A DNA stretch of 64,000 nucleotides from Capsicum annuum (Eukaryota > Streptophyta > Magnoliopsida > Solanales > Solanaceae). The first letter of the stretch is position 1. Every line of letters begins with the position of its first letter. Shown here piece after piece: positions 1 to 11,830 of this stretch. The position numbers and the translations under genes were made by a program. The stretch covers positions 38,887,487 to 38,951,486 of the forward strand of contig NC_061112.1 of assembly GCF_002878395.1 (NCBI RefSeq), given 5' to 3'. The notes under the pieces are model-generated. The model was not told the DNA's origin and did not search any database. It saw only the letters and a program-made list of their open reading frames with translations.

Positions 1-471
1 ACCTTTTTGAAAATATCTCCAAAACTACAAAGCAAACTGCGTACCTCGGTCAGATATGAAAGACACAAGTGCCCCATGAAAATGAACTATTTCTGCAATA
101 AACAGCTTGGCATAATCCTCTCCCGAATCGTTAGTCCTGACAGGCAGAAAGTGTGCTGACTTGGTCAGCCTATCCATAATTACCCATATGGAATTATACT
201 GGTTTCAGGACTTCGGAAGTCCTGTAATGAAGTCCATATTTATCATCTCCCACTTCCACAAAGGCAGAGCTATCTCTTGGGAAGTACCTCATGGCCTCAA
301 ATGTTCCACCTTTACTTGTTGACAGTTCAAACACTTGGAAAAAAAGTCAACTACATCACATTTTATTTTATTCCACCAATACAAAGTTTTCAAATCATGG
401 TACATCATAGTAGATCCTGGGTGTACAACATACCTCAAAGTGTGAGCCTCATCAAGGATTCTCTTTCGCAA
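1..471 (-). pseudogene. Gypsy integrase, zinc-binding and partial catalytic domain
   Basis: The fragment at 471-289 shows the integrase HHCC zinc-binding pattern (H-x-H spacing before KTLYWW, then CLNCQQVK). Left of this, the same polyprotein continues with WKWEMINMDFITGLPKS, which carries the first catalytic Asp, and then FISDRGTQF with the second Asp. The third catalytic residue (Glu) would lie beyond position 1. In-frame stops occur after the zinc finger, after GLPKS and after DRGTQFAL. The piece is therefore a decayed, edge-truncated integrase that would have joined element cDNA to the host chromosome. Confidence 0.85.
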
Positions 472-501
472 ACCATCAACATCTGGTACACATAATCTAT
501 C

Positions 502-2010
502 CTAATACCTCAAAATACCATCACCACCAATCTTAATAGACATCACCTTTTGTTGACCCACATCTTTCTTGATTTGCATCAAAATGGGATCCTCAACCTG
601 CTTCTCTTTAACTTCTGCACAAAGGGAAGATTTAGCTATCTTATGGACAACCACTCCTCCATCTTCGGAATCCAAAAGTCGTACTCCTAGATTTTCAAGT
701 TGGTGAATATATCTTACCATCTCCATCTTTACTTTCTCCACATGAGAAAGACTTCCCACAGATAACCTGTTGAGGGCGTCGGCAACCATATTTGCCTTAC
801 TCGGATAGTAATGCGGCTTATGTCATAATCCTTCAGAAGCTCCAACCATCGTCTCTACCTGAGATTTAATTCTTTCTATGAGAAAAAATACTATAAACTC
901 TTGTGGTCAGTAAATATATCAACATCCACTCCGTACAAATAGTGCCGCCAGCTCTTAAGTGCAAAAACCACAGCCGCTAACTCCAAATCATGAGTAGGGT
1001 GGTTCCGGTCATGCACCTTCAACTGCCTAAATGCATAAGATACTACCTTACCATGCTACATAAGTATGCAACCAAGTCACACTCTGCATGCATCACAATA
1101 CACAACAAAACCCTCTGTACCTTCCAAAAGATTCAAAACAGGAGTTGTAGTCAATTTGTCTTTCAATTTCTCAAAACTACTCTCACAAGAGTCAGACCAC
1201 AAAAACTTCACCTTCTTCTGATTCAATCTAGTAAGTGGAGCAGCTATGGAGGAAAAACCCTCTACGAACATTCTGTAATAACTCGCCAAACCCAAGAAGC
1301 TCCGAATGTCGGTTGGAGTCGTGGGTCTGGGCCATTTTCTCACTGCCTCAACTTTCTGGGGATCCACTCTAATCCTGACACTGGACACGATATGCCCTAA
1401 GGAGGCAATAGCATTCATCCAGAATTCATATTTGGAGAACTTAGCATATACTTGATGATCCTTAAGAGTCTGAAGGATAATTCAGAGGTGATTGGCAAGG
1501 TCCTCCTCACTTTTGGAATAGATCAGAATATCATCAATAAATACAATGATGAACAGGTCAAGAAACTATCGGAAAACTCTATTCATAAGGTCCATGAAGG
1601 TTGTAGGGGCATTAGTTAACTCGAAGGACATAACTAGAAACTCATAGTGACTGTATCGAGTTCTGAAAGCTGTTTTGGGAATGTCTGACTCCCTAACTTT
1701 TAACTGATGGTATCCCGAACGAAGGTCTATCTTAGAAAAACACTTAGCACCCTAAAGTTGGTCAAAAATATCATCAATCCTAGGAAGAGAATATTTATTA
1801 TTGATAGTGACCTTATTTAACTAACGGTAATCTATGCAAATATTTAGGGACCTATCTTTCTTTCGCACAAAAAGCACACCGGTACACCCCAGGGGAAACA
1901 CTAGGTCTGATAAAACCTTTATCTAGAAGATCTGCTAACTATTCTTTCAACTCTTTTAGTTTTGCAGGTGCCATTCTATATGGCAGAATAGATATAGGAT
2001 GAGTATCTGG
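502..2010 (-). pseudogene. Gypsy reverse transcriptase and RNase H region
   Basis: Reading leftwards from about 2010, the minus strand has [11 protein letters not shown], then [15 protein letters not shown], then VFIDDILIYS at about 1568-1524, which is the RT active-site box with two Asp. A TAG stop precedes FLDLFI. The connection domain follows at 1418-1077, with FLGLASYYRMFVEGFS and PLTRLNQKK, and then VVYCDAC, the start of RNase H. The piece at 789-502 (MVADALNRLS...) is the RNase H-integrase linker. The region copied element RNA into DNA in its ancestor. It is now split by stops and frame changes. Confidence 0.85.
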
Positions 2011-2180
2011 CAACATATCAATGCCAAAATCTATCTCCCTATCAGGTGGCATTCCTAGGAGATTATTGGGAAAGACTTCTGGAAACTCTTACACTACTGG
2101 GACTGACTGAAGAGAAGGACTGTCAATATTGGAGCCTTTTACTCGGATTAGGTAATATAAACAACTCTGTAAATGAGTTT

Positions 2181-2639
2181 TCAGTCTCTAAGGTAAGATA
2201 TGAAGTGCCCTCTAGGTGCTAAAGAGTGTCCTTCCCATTCAATTGCTGGCTCATTCAGAAAAGAAAAGGTGACCTTTCGAGTCCTACAATTTAGTGTGGC
2301 AAAGCACGAGTGAAGCCAGTCCATCCCTAAGATGGCATCAAAATTGACCATATCAAGTTCTATGAGGTCTTCCTCAGTATTTCGGTCGAAAATAGACACA
2401 ACACATTTTTTATACAACCTCCTAGCCACAACAGAATCATCCATCGGTGTGGAACTAGAGAAAGGTTCAGAAATCACTTTGGGCTCAAACCCAAAATCAA
2501 CAACCACATACGGGGTCACATAAGACAAGGTAGACCCAGTATCAAGTAACACATAAACATCACAAAAGAAGTTTCGTAACGTACCAGTGACAACATCTGG
2601 TGAGGCTTCCGCCTCCTGGCGGTTAGTCAACGCATACAA
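2181..2639 (-). pseudogene. Gypsy retropepsin-like aspartic protease
   Basis: A 152-codon open stretch shows VYVLLDTGSTLSYVTP, where DTG is the catalytic Asp motif of retroviral-type proteases, and later the second signature DAILGMDWL. This is the plant RVP_2 type of protease that processes the gag-pol polyprotein. It lies directly downstream (leftward) of the zinc knuckle and upstream of RT, as expected for Ty3/gypsy. The local frame is intact, but neighbouring stops mean no full polyprotein can be made. Confidence 0.87.
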
Positions 2640-2744
2640 CCAGTTGTAACTGCTCTCGATGACTGATGTGGCACCCTTTTGAGGTGGAGGTGGTGCCGAA
2701 GAATTAGCCTGCGACTTAGCACCACCAGTAGTTCTCTTAACAGA

Positions 2745-3933
2745 TGGACAATCTCTCTAGAGGTGGCCTGACCGACCACAAGAATAACATAAAAGTGTGC
2801 CTAACTGACACCTCCCGAGATGATGCCCCTCGCAAGTCTCACATCACGGAAATGGACGGTACTGCTGGATCACACTTCCCTGTGATTGTGTATCCTGAGC
2901 TCTAGATCTATGAATAGTCTAAAAACTCTGTGATCGCCTGGCGGTTGGTGGTCTGGGCGCTAAGGTACTAGCTGCAGACTGTGCATTACCCTAGTTCTTC
3001 TTCTTCTACTATTTATTACCCCACTTACCACTGTACGGCTAACTGTGATACTGTTCTGCAGTTCTGGCTCTCTTAGGTTGTCTTTCTCTTTCCCTAGATT
3101 CAGAAATATTTTTCTTCTTCTGCTTTACCTACTGCATATAGACTGAAATTCTAGCAAAATCCATATCCCGATTCAGCATCGCTCCCTGACAGTCGTGCAC
3201 CAAGTCATTTAAAAGGCCGGATGCAAATTTCCTCATCTGAACTCTCATATTGCCAGTCAGCTCCGGTGCATAGCGGGCTAGTTTCTTAAACTTTAAAGTG
3301 TACTCCTGGACACTCATACTGCCCTGCTTCAGATTCATAAAATCCTCCGCCTTGGCCTCCCTCAACTCTAGAGGAAAGAACCAATCAAGAAAAAGCTTCC
3401 ACAAATTTGCCCAAACTATGGGCTCAGCACTCTCACCTTTTGCATCCTCCCAGTCGTTGTACCACTAATTCACAACATCCTTCAGCTGATAAGTTGCCAA
3501 ATCCACCCCTTCTAATTCATCCACGTGCATCACCTTAAAGATCTTTTCCATCTCATCTATGAACTCATGTGGATCTTCCTCTACCTTGGTGCCATTGAAC
3601 TTAGGTGAGTTCATTTTCATGAAATTACCAACCCTAGTAGCCTCGGACGTAACAGATGTAGACCCAACATCTTTTGATCATTGATCCTGGTTAGCTACCA
3701 ATTGTGTCAGCATATGAATAGACCATCTGAATTCTGCATTTAAAATCTCTGTGAGCAGTCGGGGGACTATTAACATTGGTCCGTGGAGCCTGAGGTGGAC
3801 TGGTCAGGACTGGAGGGACTCTCGGAGTAGGGATAGGTTCTGGAATATGAGCTCTATTATGGGTCTGCATCCCATGGGTGGGACGAACCTCATTTTCCTG
3901 AGCATTCTGATCGATAGTTCAACGAGGAGGCAT
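2745..3933 (-). pseudogene. Gypsy gag with CCHC zinc knuckle (element 1)
   Basis: The likely start is the ATG at 3933 (MPPR), with a TGA at codon 5. The retrotransposon gag domain follows at 3404-3129, with FFPLELREAKAEDFMNLKQG, EYTLKFKKLARYAPEL and ASGLLNDLVHDCQGAML. Near 2850-2745 there is a nucleic-acid binding part: a CETC...GHHLGRC segment and a CCHC knuckle CYSCGRSGHL, then a TAG, then RDCP. That stop falls between the His and last Cys of the knuckle. Gag would form the capsid-like particle. The stops at codon 5 and in the knuckle make it non-functional. Confidence 0.85.
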
Positions 3934-4126
3934 GACCTATTTCTCTAAAAAAATAGGAGAGCACTGTTAGGGGATAATTTAGACTCTAAGGCACGAACTA
4001 AATCATAAAGAAGGGAAACATTCCTAAATGCCTAGTAGCCTCCTACTTATAAGTGTGGCGCGCTACACACCCATAAACAAGACTCTACCCGATGCGATTT
4101 CGCAGATACCCTGGGACCATGAACTG

Positions 4127-4139
4127 TGCTCTGATACCA
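4127..4139 (-). other. Primer-binding site of element 1
   Basis: On the minus strand this reads TGGTATCAGAGCA, the usual plant retrotransposon primer site complementary to the 3' end of initiator Met-tRNA. It lies four bases from the LTR end at 4144, the same spacing as in element 2. Confidence 0.9.
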
Positions 4140-4143
4140 AGTT

Positions 4144-6222
4144 TGTCATGACCCGAGCCGGGGCCCTAGCCGTGACGAGCAACCCAAACCATGAAGGCTC
4201 GGAACCCCCTTCTGAGTCTGGTAATCATGCACAACATTCATATGATAAAAATATGTGTAAATACAGTTTAATACGGAAACATGGTCATAATACTGAAAAC
4301 TGAATACCAAAATATATCTGAATAATAATGTCTGACTCAGTCTGCAAAATCTCTACTATGAATTAAACAAGCTGTTTGAATAATTGGGACAAGGCCCCCA
4401 GTAGACCAAAAATAACTGAAAATAGTATTTGTAAAAAAAAAAATCAAGCCTTCTGGATCATAGAAGGCTCACCACGGGTCATTCTGGTCTGCGATCTGAA
4501 ATATCTAGTGATTAGCTAAACCCCTAGACTATGCCTCAGAACCTGGAAGGAGGGGGGTCAGCACAAAAGTACTGGCACGTGAAGTAATCCAAAATAGAGT
4601 ATTTGAACATACATAATAGATGAGAGCGATTTTCAACAACTCGTCATGCATAAAACAATTTCTAAAAACACATGGGCATTTTTCAAAAATCATATTACAT
4701 TCTTGTCAAAAGAGTTTTTTGATCTTTGTATTACTTCTGAGTTAGGTGATACTCCCCTACAAGTCTAAAATCCCATGGGCTATATGGAATCTGCCATTGA
4801 CTCAGTGGGGAAGCCCCCAACCCAAGTTTGCCACAAGGGTTGGAGTGTCTGAGTTTGATACGCCACACAACACTTAAGTCAGCGTATGATAATATACCCG
4901 GATCAACAAATCATGGTTTTGGAAAAAGAGTTGTCTGAACTCACGCCTTCTTCAAGAAACTACCTAAGCTCTTTTTATTCCCTATTTTAGCCTTTTCTGA
5001 GCATGCATCATTCTAAAATCTCTAAAAATATTAAAGTCTGATAAAGTCTGATTTCTGTATTAGTCTATGTCTGTTATGGCAATTTTTCTGAGTTGGTATC
5101 GTCATACCAAGACTTGCAAGTCCTATTTCTAATCCATAATGTCATAAGCATGATATTTCATAAAAATATAGTTTCTGACCACCCAAACATGTAATTTGCA
5201 TAAAAGATTTCATGTTTCGAAACTCCAGTCAAAACCATGCAAAAACTTTCATCAAACATATGGTGGTCATGTACTTTCGGCAAAACCATGCACTCTTTCA
5301 TTATATGCATATTAAATATTCACAATACAAACAATCCTCTCTTTTGAAGAAAAAATCATAATCCAAAATCATCATTTAAGACTTTTCATAACATGCTTTT
5401 CAAGATGTATTTCGAAACATTCCATATCATGCGAAACATGGGAAAAATTATATCAAGAGAGGAATTTCATATATATCATGCTCTCAATTCATATTTCAAG
5501 ACTTAAACACTTACATACATATATATATAACTTTCAAATCACTTTGGGGAAAATCCAAAAGGCCAAAATGATATCATTAAAGCTTCTAAAACATGGATAT
5601 GTACATGAATTCGAAAACCCCTTTCTTAAAACATGATTTCTATGCCCATGAGATTTTAGGAAAACTCCGCGTACTTCAAATTTAGTAAGCAATTGGTGAT
5701 TCTTGAAGCCTACGACCTGGGGATTCCAAATATGCAATTTGCTTTGAAAACCTACGATCGAATCTTGAACTACCTGGGTTTTTATTTTGAAACTCTTGAG
5801 AGAGTTCTTGAGCAATTTTGATGAATGAGGCTCTATTTTGGCTCTATAGGGATTAAATCCCGTGTTTAAGTTGATAGGGGATTGGACAATTACTAAAATA
5901 CCCTTAGATTTCTAGATGAGCTAAAAAATTTAGCCTGGGGCACCAGGCGACGCGAGCCCTAGAGCACCACTATTAAGCATGTGTCGCCCGCTATATTGCA
6001 GGCTTTCTTCTAGGTCAGGCGATCCAGCGGACGGTGCAGGCTAATTGCCTGATGCTACTAGAATGGCATCCAAACTTGCCCTTTAGCTCATCTAAGAATC
6101 CTGAAACTCTCCCGAGACATACCTTTGACTTCCCCAATCATAACGCAATAAGAAAATATAAAATTGAAGGTCGGAAAGACTGAAATATTGTATCCCGAAG
6201 AATGCCAGCTAAAATGACTACA
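4144..6222 (-). repeat. 5' LTR of element 1 (about 2.08 kb)
   Basis: The LTR is bounded on the right by the return of element 3 sequence at 6223 and on the left by the primer site. On the minus strand it starts TGTAGTCATTTTAG and ends GGTCATGACA, so it keeps TG...CA ends. No coding region is seen. A GC-rich patch at about 5935-6060 (repeated GGCGA/CGC words) lies in the first 300 bases of the LTR in its own orientation. This is similar in position to the CpG-rich hairpin cluster in the LTRs of element 2. The partner LTR is outside the window. Confidence 0.8.
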
Positions 6223-7307
6223 AATTTCACAACTTAGATCTACTAATTTTTGGCTTGTTTTGATAGTTTCTAGTGTTATAATCTTGTTCTCAAGCACTTA
6301 AAAGTCTAGATCTAACTTTAGAACAAGATTTGGTTGTTTTTTAGCTAGTCCACCATTGCTGAGGTGTGTTTGAAGCTTTTGAGGTGGGATCTCATTTTTT
6401 ATGATCTTGTTTGTGTCGATTTGTGGTTTATTTGTTGTTGGTTGAGCTATCCTTGGCAAAGGGAACCTAGATCTAAAGGAATAATTGAATTTAAGGTTCA
6501 TTTGCCTAGTGGTCAAACTTGGTCAATTCTTGAATATTGTTCATCCATCATCTTCAAATCTTATTGAAGAAGAATATTCAAGTAGTTGATTTGATCCCAA
6601 AAGGTTGAAGAAAGAGAGTGTACTAATAGTTTGTACAATAATATTCCCTACCATATTCTAAGTCTTACAAAAGGGAAGAGGGGATAAGCTAGTACAATTG
6701 AAAGTATCCCTGAGGGGACCAATCCATTTCAAACTTATTTGGAGCTCAAAAAGGCTCCAAACTAGTATATTTCCCCCTCAAAACAGAAATTCTTCTTCTC
6801 TTTAAGTGTTGTTTAGCTGATACAAGAATTTGGGAATTGAAATTTTTGAAAAGTGACGTCCAACCACAAGCTACCACATTATTACTATTGTGAACAACCA
6901 AATTGAGTTCTAAATTAGATTTCTAAGTTTCAATTTATTGTTTCTAGTTTCTTTTGTGTTGATCCTATCGCTAATTAGCAAACTTGTAACTACCTACGAG
7001 GTTGATAATTAGTTTAGAGTCCTTTTCTTTCGTGTCATTGTTGTTTGTGTGTTTTTCTTATTTTTAAGTCGTTGCAACTTGTTGGTTCAAGTCCGTAAGC
7101 ATATTTTCTTTTAGTCATATCAAACAAAAATCTATTCCGAGCCAAAGTAGAATTATTCCTCACTCACTTGCCAAGTACATGCCAAAGTATCAACGCTTGT
7201 GAGACCAAGTATGAGCTAAGAATCAATAGTGAGGGTGGTGAGGCTTTTTGAACTAATGTGTTTGTTCGTTTTGTAGGTTTTACTTATTTCATTAGGTACA
7301 CTTGACC

Positions 7308-7703
7308 ATGGAACCCGAAGGTTCACACTCCCAAACCTTGGATAACAACATTCTTGGAACAATCATGTCCAGATTTGAGGCTCTTAGTCGAGATTTGGAT
7401 ATGGTGCAAACCAAAATGGCATCAATAATAGGTGATTTGGGATCAATAAAGGGTGTCATGATTAGAATGAAAGTGGATGTTGATAGATTATTTCCACCAA
7501 ATCCTCCATCAAATTCAAACCACCGATTCCTAAATCCACTTGACCAAAGACGCCATACTCCACAAAGTCCCATAGCACAAATCCAAATCCATCACCAACC
7601 AAATCCAATGCCTCCTCCTAAAGATCCATCAAATCAAAATCACCCCATCCATATAAGAGAAAAGATAGTGATAGAATTTGAGGGTGATAAGGTCGGTTCT
7701 TAA
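7308..7703 (+). CDS. Gag-like N-terminal ORF of element 3, copy A
   Basis: The ATG at 7308 opens a 131-residue frame beginning MEPEGSHSQTLDNNILGTIM. The first 65 residues are rich in heptad-like hydrophobics (FEAL, LDMVQ, MIRMKVDVDRLF), which suggests a coiled coil. The rest is Pro/Asn/His-rich (PPNPPSNSN) and acidic at the end (IEFEGDKVGS). This architecture resembles the N-terminus of some plant gag proteins, but I see no zinc knuckle or capsid core. The matching copy B frame begins at 19933 and has a one-base deletion after nine codons. Whether it is made into protein is unknown. Confidence 0.5.
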   Translation: MEPEGSHSQTLDNNILGTIMSRFEALSRDLDMVQTKMASIIGDLGSIKGVMIRMKVDVDRLFPPNPPSNSNHRFLNPLDQRRHTPQSPIAQIQIHHQPNPMPPPKDPSNQNHPIHIREKIVIEFEGDKVGS

Positions 7704-7860
7704 GGTGGAGATAACTTTGATGGTGAGGTACAAAAAGAATGTGAAAACAAAAAAGGGAAAAGGAATCCATGGGTAGTGAAATTAGAAGGGAAAAGAAATG
7801 CTTGACTGTGGATCTTATCCACAAAGAACCCTTGTTACCCTCTAACTGAAGTGCTAGCAT

Positions 7861-8672
7861 TTTGCCTAGAATTGGTTCTTCTTATGTACAAGGACAATAT
7901 GATATATTCCTAAAGGAGAATCTAAAAGAAATCCCTCCCAAACTTGTTGGTGTTCCAATTGTATTCTTGTCCAAGAATTCAAAGCAAGCGGGCTAACCGA
8001 CGTAACCTAGGTACATTTTACACTCCCTTGAGTTTAAAATATGTGATGTGATTTTGGGTACATCTAGTATAGAAGTACATCCTTTCTTCTTTGATAATAC
8101 TTTAGGTGTGTACAATGATCAATGTAATCCTAAGAATATCTCACTACTTGGACAAGTGAATGATATGATTGAAATCCCTCAAGTTAGTGTTGATGCTTAT
8201 AATGTTGATCATATTATTGGATATGATCTTTTGAACTTGTGTGATGAAAGCCATGATATTAGTCTTGTTCATAGTGACCATGTGTATGTCAAAGTTTTGA
8301 GAAATGCCTTGGGTGATTGTGGGTTTGATTCTCTAATAAAAGAAATAGCTGACCTCGGCTTAGATCCTTGTCTATTTCTTCCATTTTATACTGGTATACT
8401 ATTAGGGTGGGGAAGGTTGTGTTTCAGATTGAATTCCTTTTTCCTTTATGTCTCTCTTAACCATATCCTTTGTGATGCTTGTAGTAAGTATTTCATGATG
8501 ATAACAAAGTATTATTGGTTGTATTTCAATTGTGTACCCCATTGAAGCGTTCCTTTGAACTTGTGTATTGAAAACCATGATATTAGCCTTGTTCATAGTG
8601 ACCTTGTGTATGGCATATTTAGGAGTAATGTCTTGAATAATTGTGAGTTGGATACTTTAGTAAAAGGGATTA
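7861..8672 (+). pseudogene. Unrecognised ORF of element 3, copy A, first part (interrupted by element 2)
   Basis: A frame runs through 8048-8545 with IEVHPFFFDNTLGVYNDQC, IEIPQVSVDAYNVDHIIG, then NLCDESHDISLVHSD and LGLDPCLFLPF. After a stop near 8545 a second, similar block starts (NLCIENHDISLVHSD), and its tail continues after element 2 at 17671. The protein therefore contains a direct duplication of about 130-150 residues. I do not recognise the family. The two element copies differ at many amino-acid positions, so it is decaying or was never under strong protein constraint. An extra ORF of an LTR element is the simplest reading. Confidence 0.5.
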
Positions 8673-9405
8673 TATAACGCACCGATTCCCGAGAACCGAA
8701 ATGCCACACAGTGCTAGTGACCCTTAGGGATCACAAGCTAACCCACTTCTGATATCTGTACTTGAGCATATCATAAAATAAATAATAAATGGAGAAACTT
8801 GCCATAAGGTTCAAAATATCTAAAATATTCAATACTAAAAACTAAATACTAATACATTTGTCTAAAAAGCCTCTACACTATCTGAACTGTGGATGATGGA
8901 ACATATCCCCAACTAACTCTGTCTACTGAAAACAACTGAAATTAATATAATACAAAAGGGTAAACATATCCTCGGATAATGAGGACTCACTGCTGCGTCT
9001 ACTGCTGCTACAAAATATGTCTTCTAAAGGAACTCCGGAACTCGCTCCTCTGAACCTATAGTAGGGAAAACACCTAGCGCAAATGCGTCAGTACTAGAAT
9101 GTACTTAGTATGAAAGTGGGGTAGGCTAATATGCAAGGGCTGTATGCATGAACATAACTGATAACTGACATAAGAATGCTAAATAGGAATACATGTATGA
9201 ATGCATGAACCATGATCATAATATCACAAACTCCGAATACTGATTCCTGAATACTGACTTATTGAGAATCTAAATTTACTGACACTGATAACTGAGGCCT
9301 TGGTACCTTCTCACTAACTTACTGAATTTATCATTACCATAATTTTGACTATTTGAGAAAGCGGAACAGACTTTTGAACCCACTGATAATAGACTTATGA
9401 TAACT

Positions 9406-9797
9406 AGGATCAGGCCTATCTATCGGGTGATCCTTAATTCTGATATCGATAGAAAAGACTGAATGAATCTGAGATAAAGCCTATTTAGTGGGTGATCTCC
9501 AAATCTCTTCAGATACTGATAACTTTACATGGGACCAAGCCTATCTAGCGGGTGGTCCATGAAATAGATACTGATAATTTCACATGAGATCAAGCCTATC
9601 TAGCGGGTGGTCTATGAATCTTATGTAACTGTCTTAGCTCGATACAGCACTGAAACTGTGGGAGTTCTTACTTAATCGACATGCCTCGTATCTATACTAG
9701 TGGTGTCCAGCCTATAACCCCAGCTGGAAGTCATGCCTCTCTGACGGGTGACCCTAAATAGGAAGTCATGCCTCTCTGAAGGGTGACTCCTGGTCTG
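9406..9797. repeat. Array of related short hairpins inside the element 2 LTR
   Basis: Five to six short inverted repeats share a loop close to AGCCTATCTAGCGGG or ATGCCTCTCTGACGGG but have different stems. These are AGGATCA/TGATCCT (9406-9434), GAGATAA/TGATCTC (9471-9499), GGACCA/TGGTCC (9532-9558), AGATCA/TGGTCT (about 9587-9613) and GGA(A)GTCA/TGACTCC (about 9761-9789). In the partner LTR the same places show GAGATCA/TGATCTC and AGACCA/TGGTCT, which repair the two imperfect pairs. The changed but still complementary stems are the main evidence of structure. Confidence 0.7.
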
Positions 9798-11378
9798 GTA
9801 CTGGCTACACAGTTTTGGAGTTTAGGGATTGCTACTAACAACTCTGCCTCTCTGATGAGGAAGCCGCCATCCCTTCACACATTAGTGCTAGTTCCAACTC
9901 CCAACTAAAAGATACTGGAATGATTTCTTAGACCGTACTCAACAAAGCTGAATCTGTTACTGATCATAGAACTAAATAAGTCCAATTAAGATTACTTGAT
10001 CACATAATATGATGGAATACTTCCAAATTCTACTCACTAACTGATTACTACAGAACTTAGATATTTCACATAATGCGCTGAAATCTGGACTGAATACAGA
10101 AGTACCACGAAGATCGTTAAGGGAGTAGATTAACATTTAAGAATACTAAGCTTGGTTAGAATGATACCAAATCGAATAGAGTTACGATGAGACTTTACAG
10201 AATTTATCTTAAATTCCACGACTATTGGAAGTATACTGACCATCGCTTGACTTAGATTATCGCGAGACTGACTCGGCTCTAGAATAGCAGACTATTTCAG
10301 GCAACGTACCCCAAGCACTCAATAGCATAACTTATAAATAAATCAGGACCACACTTAATTATCAAAACAACGGGTTTCTATTCACAACACCAACAACACG
10401 GTATTACATCAAACACTTGCATAGCACGGACATGTAAATATATGGGGAGTGCACACTAATATTTCACATTAGTTCAATAGAAATGCATAATATTAGTTGA
10501 ACACACATTATATCACAATTCCTTCTCTAAGGCCTTTCAACAACCACTTAACACGCATAGTTTAGCACATTATTTGGGATTTCATACTTAGCACGTCAAC
10601 ATGGGATTACGCCCTTCATCTAGACATTCCATCATATACCTACAACACACAACAATTCCAAGGGAATCAACTATCCTTAGGGACAAAACATGAATTTATC
10701 CTTTAGGCCCTAATGAGTCACAATGCATAGTTTCTTGTTTTCTTAAGCACTTGAATATGACATGGAATCATCACTTAAATCACCAACGGGTCAAATGCCC
10801 AATTCTTATTCACTTAGGTATTTTAACAAACACCTTGCATACACCATTTAGGGCATAGGTCAAATGAGCAATTACATGTACTACAACACCATCATTCATC
10901 TCAATTCCACTAATTAAACACACAAAATATCATGGTATCATAAACGACATATAAGGATTTGAGCTTTATTTACACGACATGGAAAAACATAATAAAAATC
11001 ACTTTTGAACATAAAGTTCACCTACTAGGGTTTTTAGTTGCCACTCCATAGCCACATATGCATAAACAACTCATCCGCAACATGAACATCAATTTACCAT
11101 TTCCATACATCATGAGGATCTCGAAATATATAAACTATAAATTTAAAAAAAAAAAAAAAGATTCTTGGGCCTTATGGACGGAAGGAGCCTATAGATGAAC
11201 ACTTGCATACCTGAAACGATGATCTTCGAAGATCCTTTGAGAATTTCTAAACTTGTTCTTGATTTCTTGAATTCTTGAAAGAAGAAATTAAATTTTGAAA
11301 GGGAGGAGAAAACCCTAATTTTTCTCTTGATATTTTGGAGAGAAAGGAAGAGAAATGAGGCCTTTATCCTTCCTTGGG

Positions 11379-11385
11379 TATATAT
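11379..11385 (-). promoter_or_regulatory. Likely TATA box of the element 2 LTR
   Basis: The plus strand has GGGTATATATGTAG, so the minus strand reads CATATATA within a GC-poorer stretch. The matching site in the other LTR is TATATATATA at 17019-17028. On the minus strand it lies about 80 bp downstream of the CpG-rich hairpin cluster, which would place that cluster in the upstream promoter (U3). This is inferred from position only. Confidence 0.45.
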
Positions 11386-11446
11386 GTAGAAGGGAAAAGA
11401 GGTGATAAATGACTAAAATGCCCTTTAAAATCTAGAACTAGAGTGC

Positions 11447-11830
11447 TGAATAAGGCTTCACCACGATGCAGTGATAGGACCATTTCTATACTCACCACGA
11501 CGCGGTACAATCGCGGTGAGCCACTGGTTTGGACAATTGCCACTCATGGGTTCATCGTGATGCGGGGTAATCGCGATGACCTACCGGGAATCAACGAATG
11601 ATGATTTAGCCTTCATTATGATGCGATGAGGTTACCATCGCTATGGCCATCGCGATGCAGGCTAATCGTGATGGGGCACTGGAAATGGACAATCGTGGAT
11701 TTGGCTTTCATTGCGATGCGGTGTCTTCTCCATGGATATTTCCACCGCAACGCACCGTAATTACGTTGAATCCCTAGAAATTGAGAATTATGAATTGAGG
11801 CTTCACCGCGATGCGGTGGCCTATCCATTG
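11447..11830. repeat. CpG-rich degenerate hairpin cluster in the U3 of element 2
   Basis: About eight repeats of a word near CACCGCGATGCGGTG occur in 400 bp (examples near 11460, 11491, 11551, 11610, 11720 and 11803). The word is itself a short inverted repeat (CACCGC/GCGGTG). A longer stem occurs at 11491-11520 (CTCACC...GGTGAG). Its counterpart in the other LTR at 17130-17159 is a perfect 10-bp stem (CTCACTGCGA/TCGCAGTGAG). The cluster is far richer in CpG than its surroundings. Confidence 0.65.

Larger units (their letters stand above)
1..6222 (-). mobile_element. Ty3/gypsy LTR retrotransposon (element 1), 5' part, cut by the window edge
   Basis: A minus-strand element read from right to left: 5' LTR (6222-4144), tRNA-Met primer site, gag, zinc knuckle, aspartic protease, reverse transcriptase, RNase H and integrase. 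This protease-RT-RNaseH-integrase order is that of Ty3/gypsy. The integrase runs off position 1, so the 3' LTR lies outside the window. The right boundary is placed at 6222 because the sequence from 6223 onward matches internal B of element 3 near 18867, so element 1 sits inside internal A. The likely target duplication begins AATTT at 6223, but its partner is outside the window. Several in-frame stops show the element is dead. The lineage cannot be fixed because the integrase C-terminus is missing. Confidence 0.88.
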
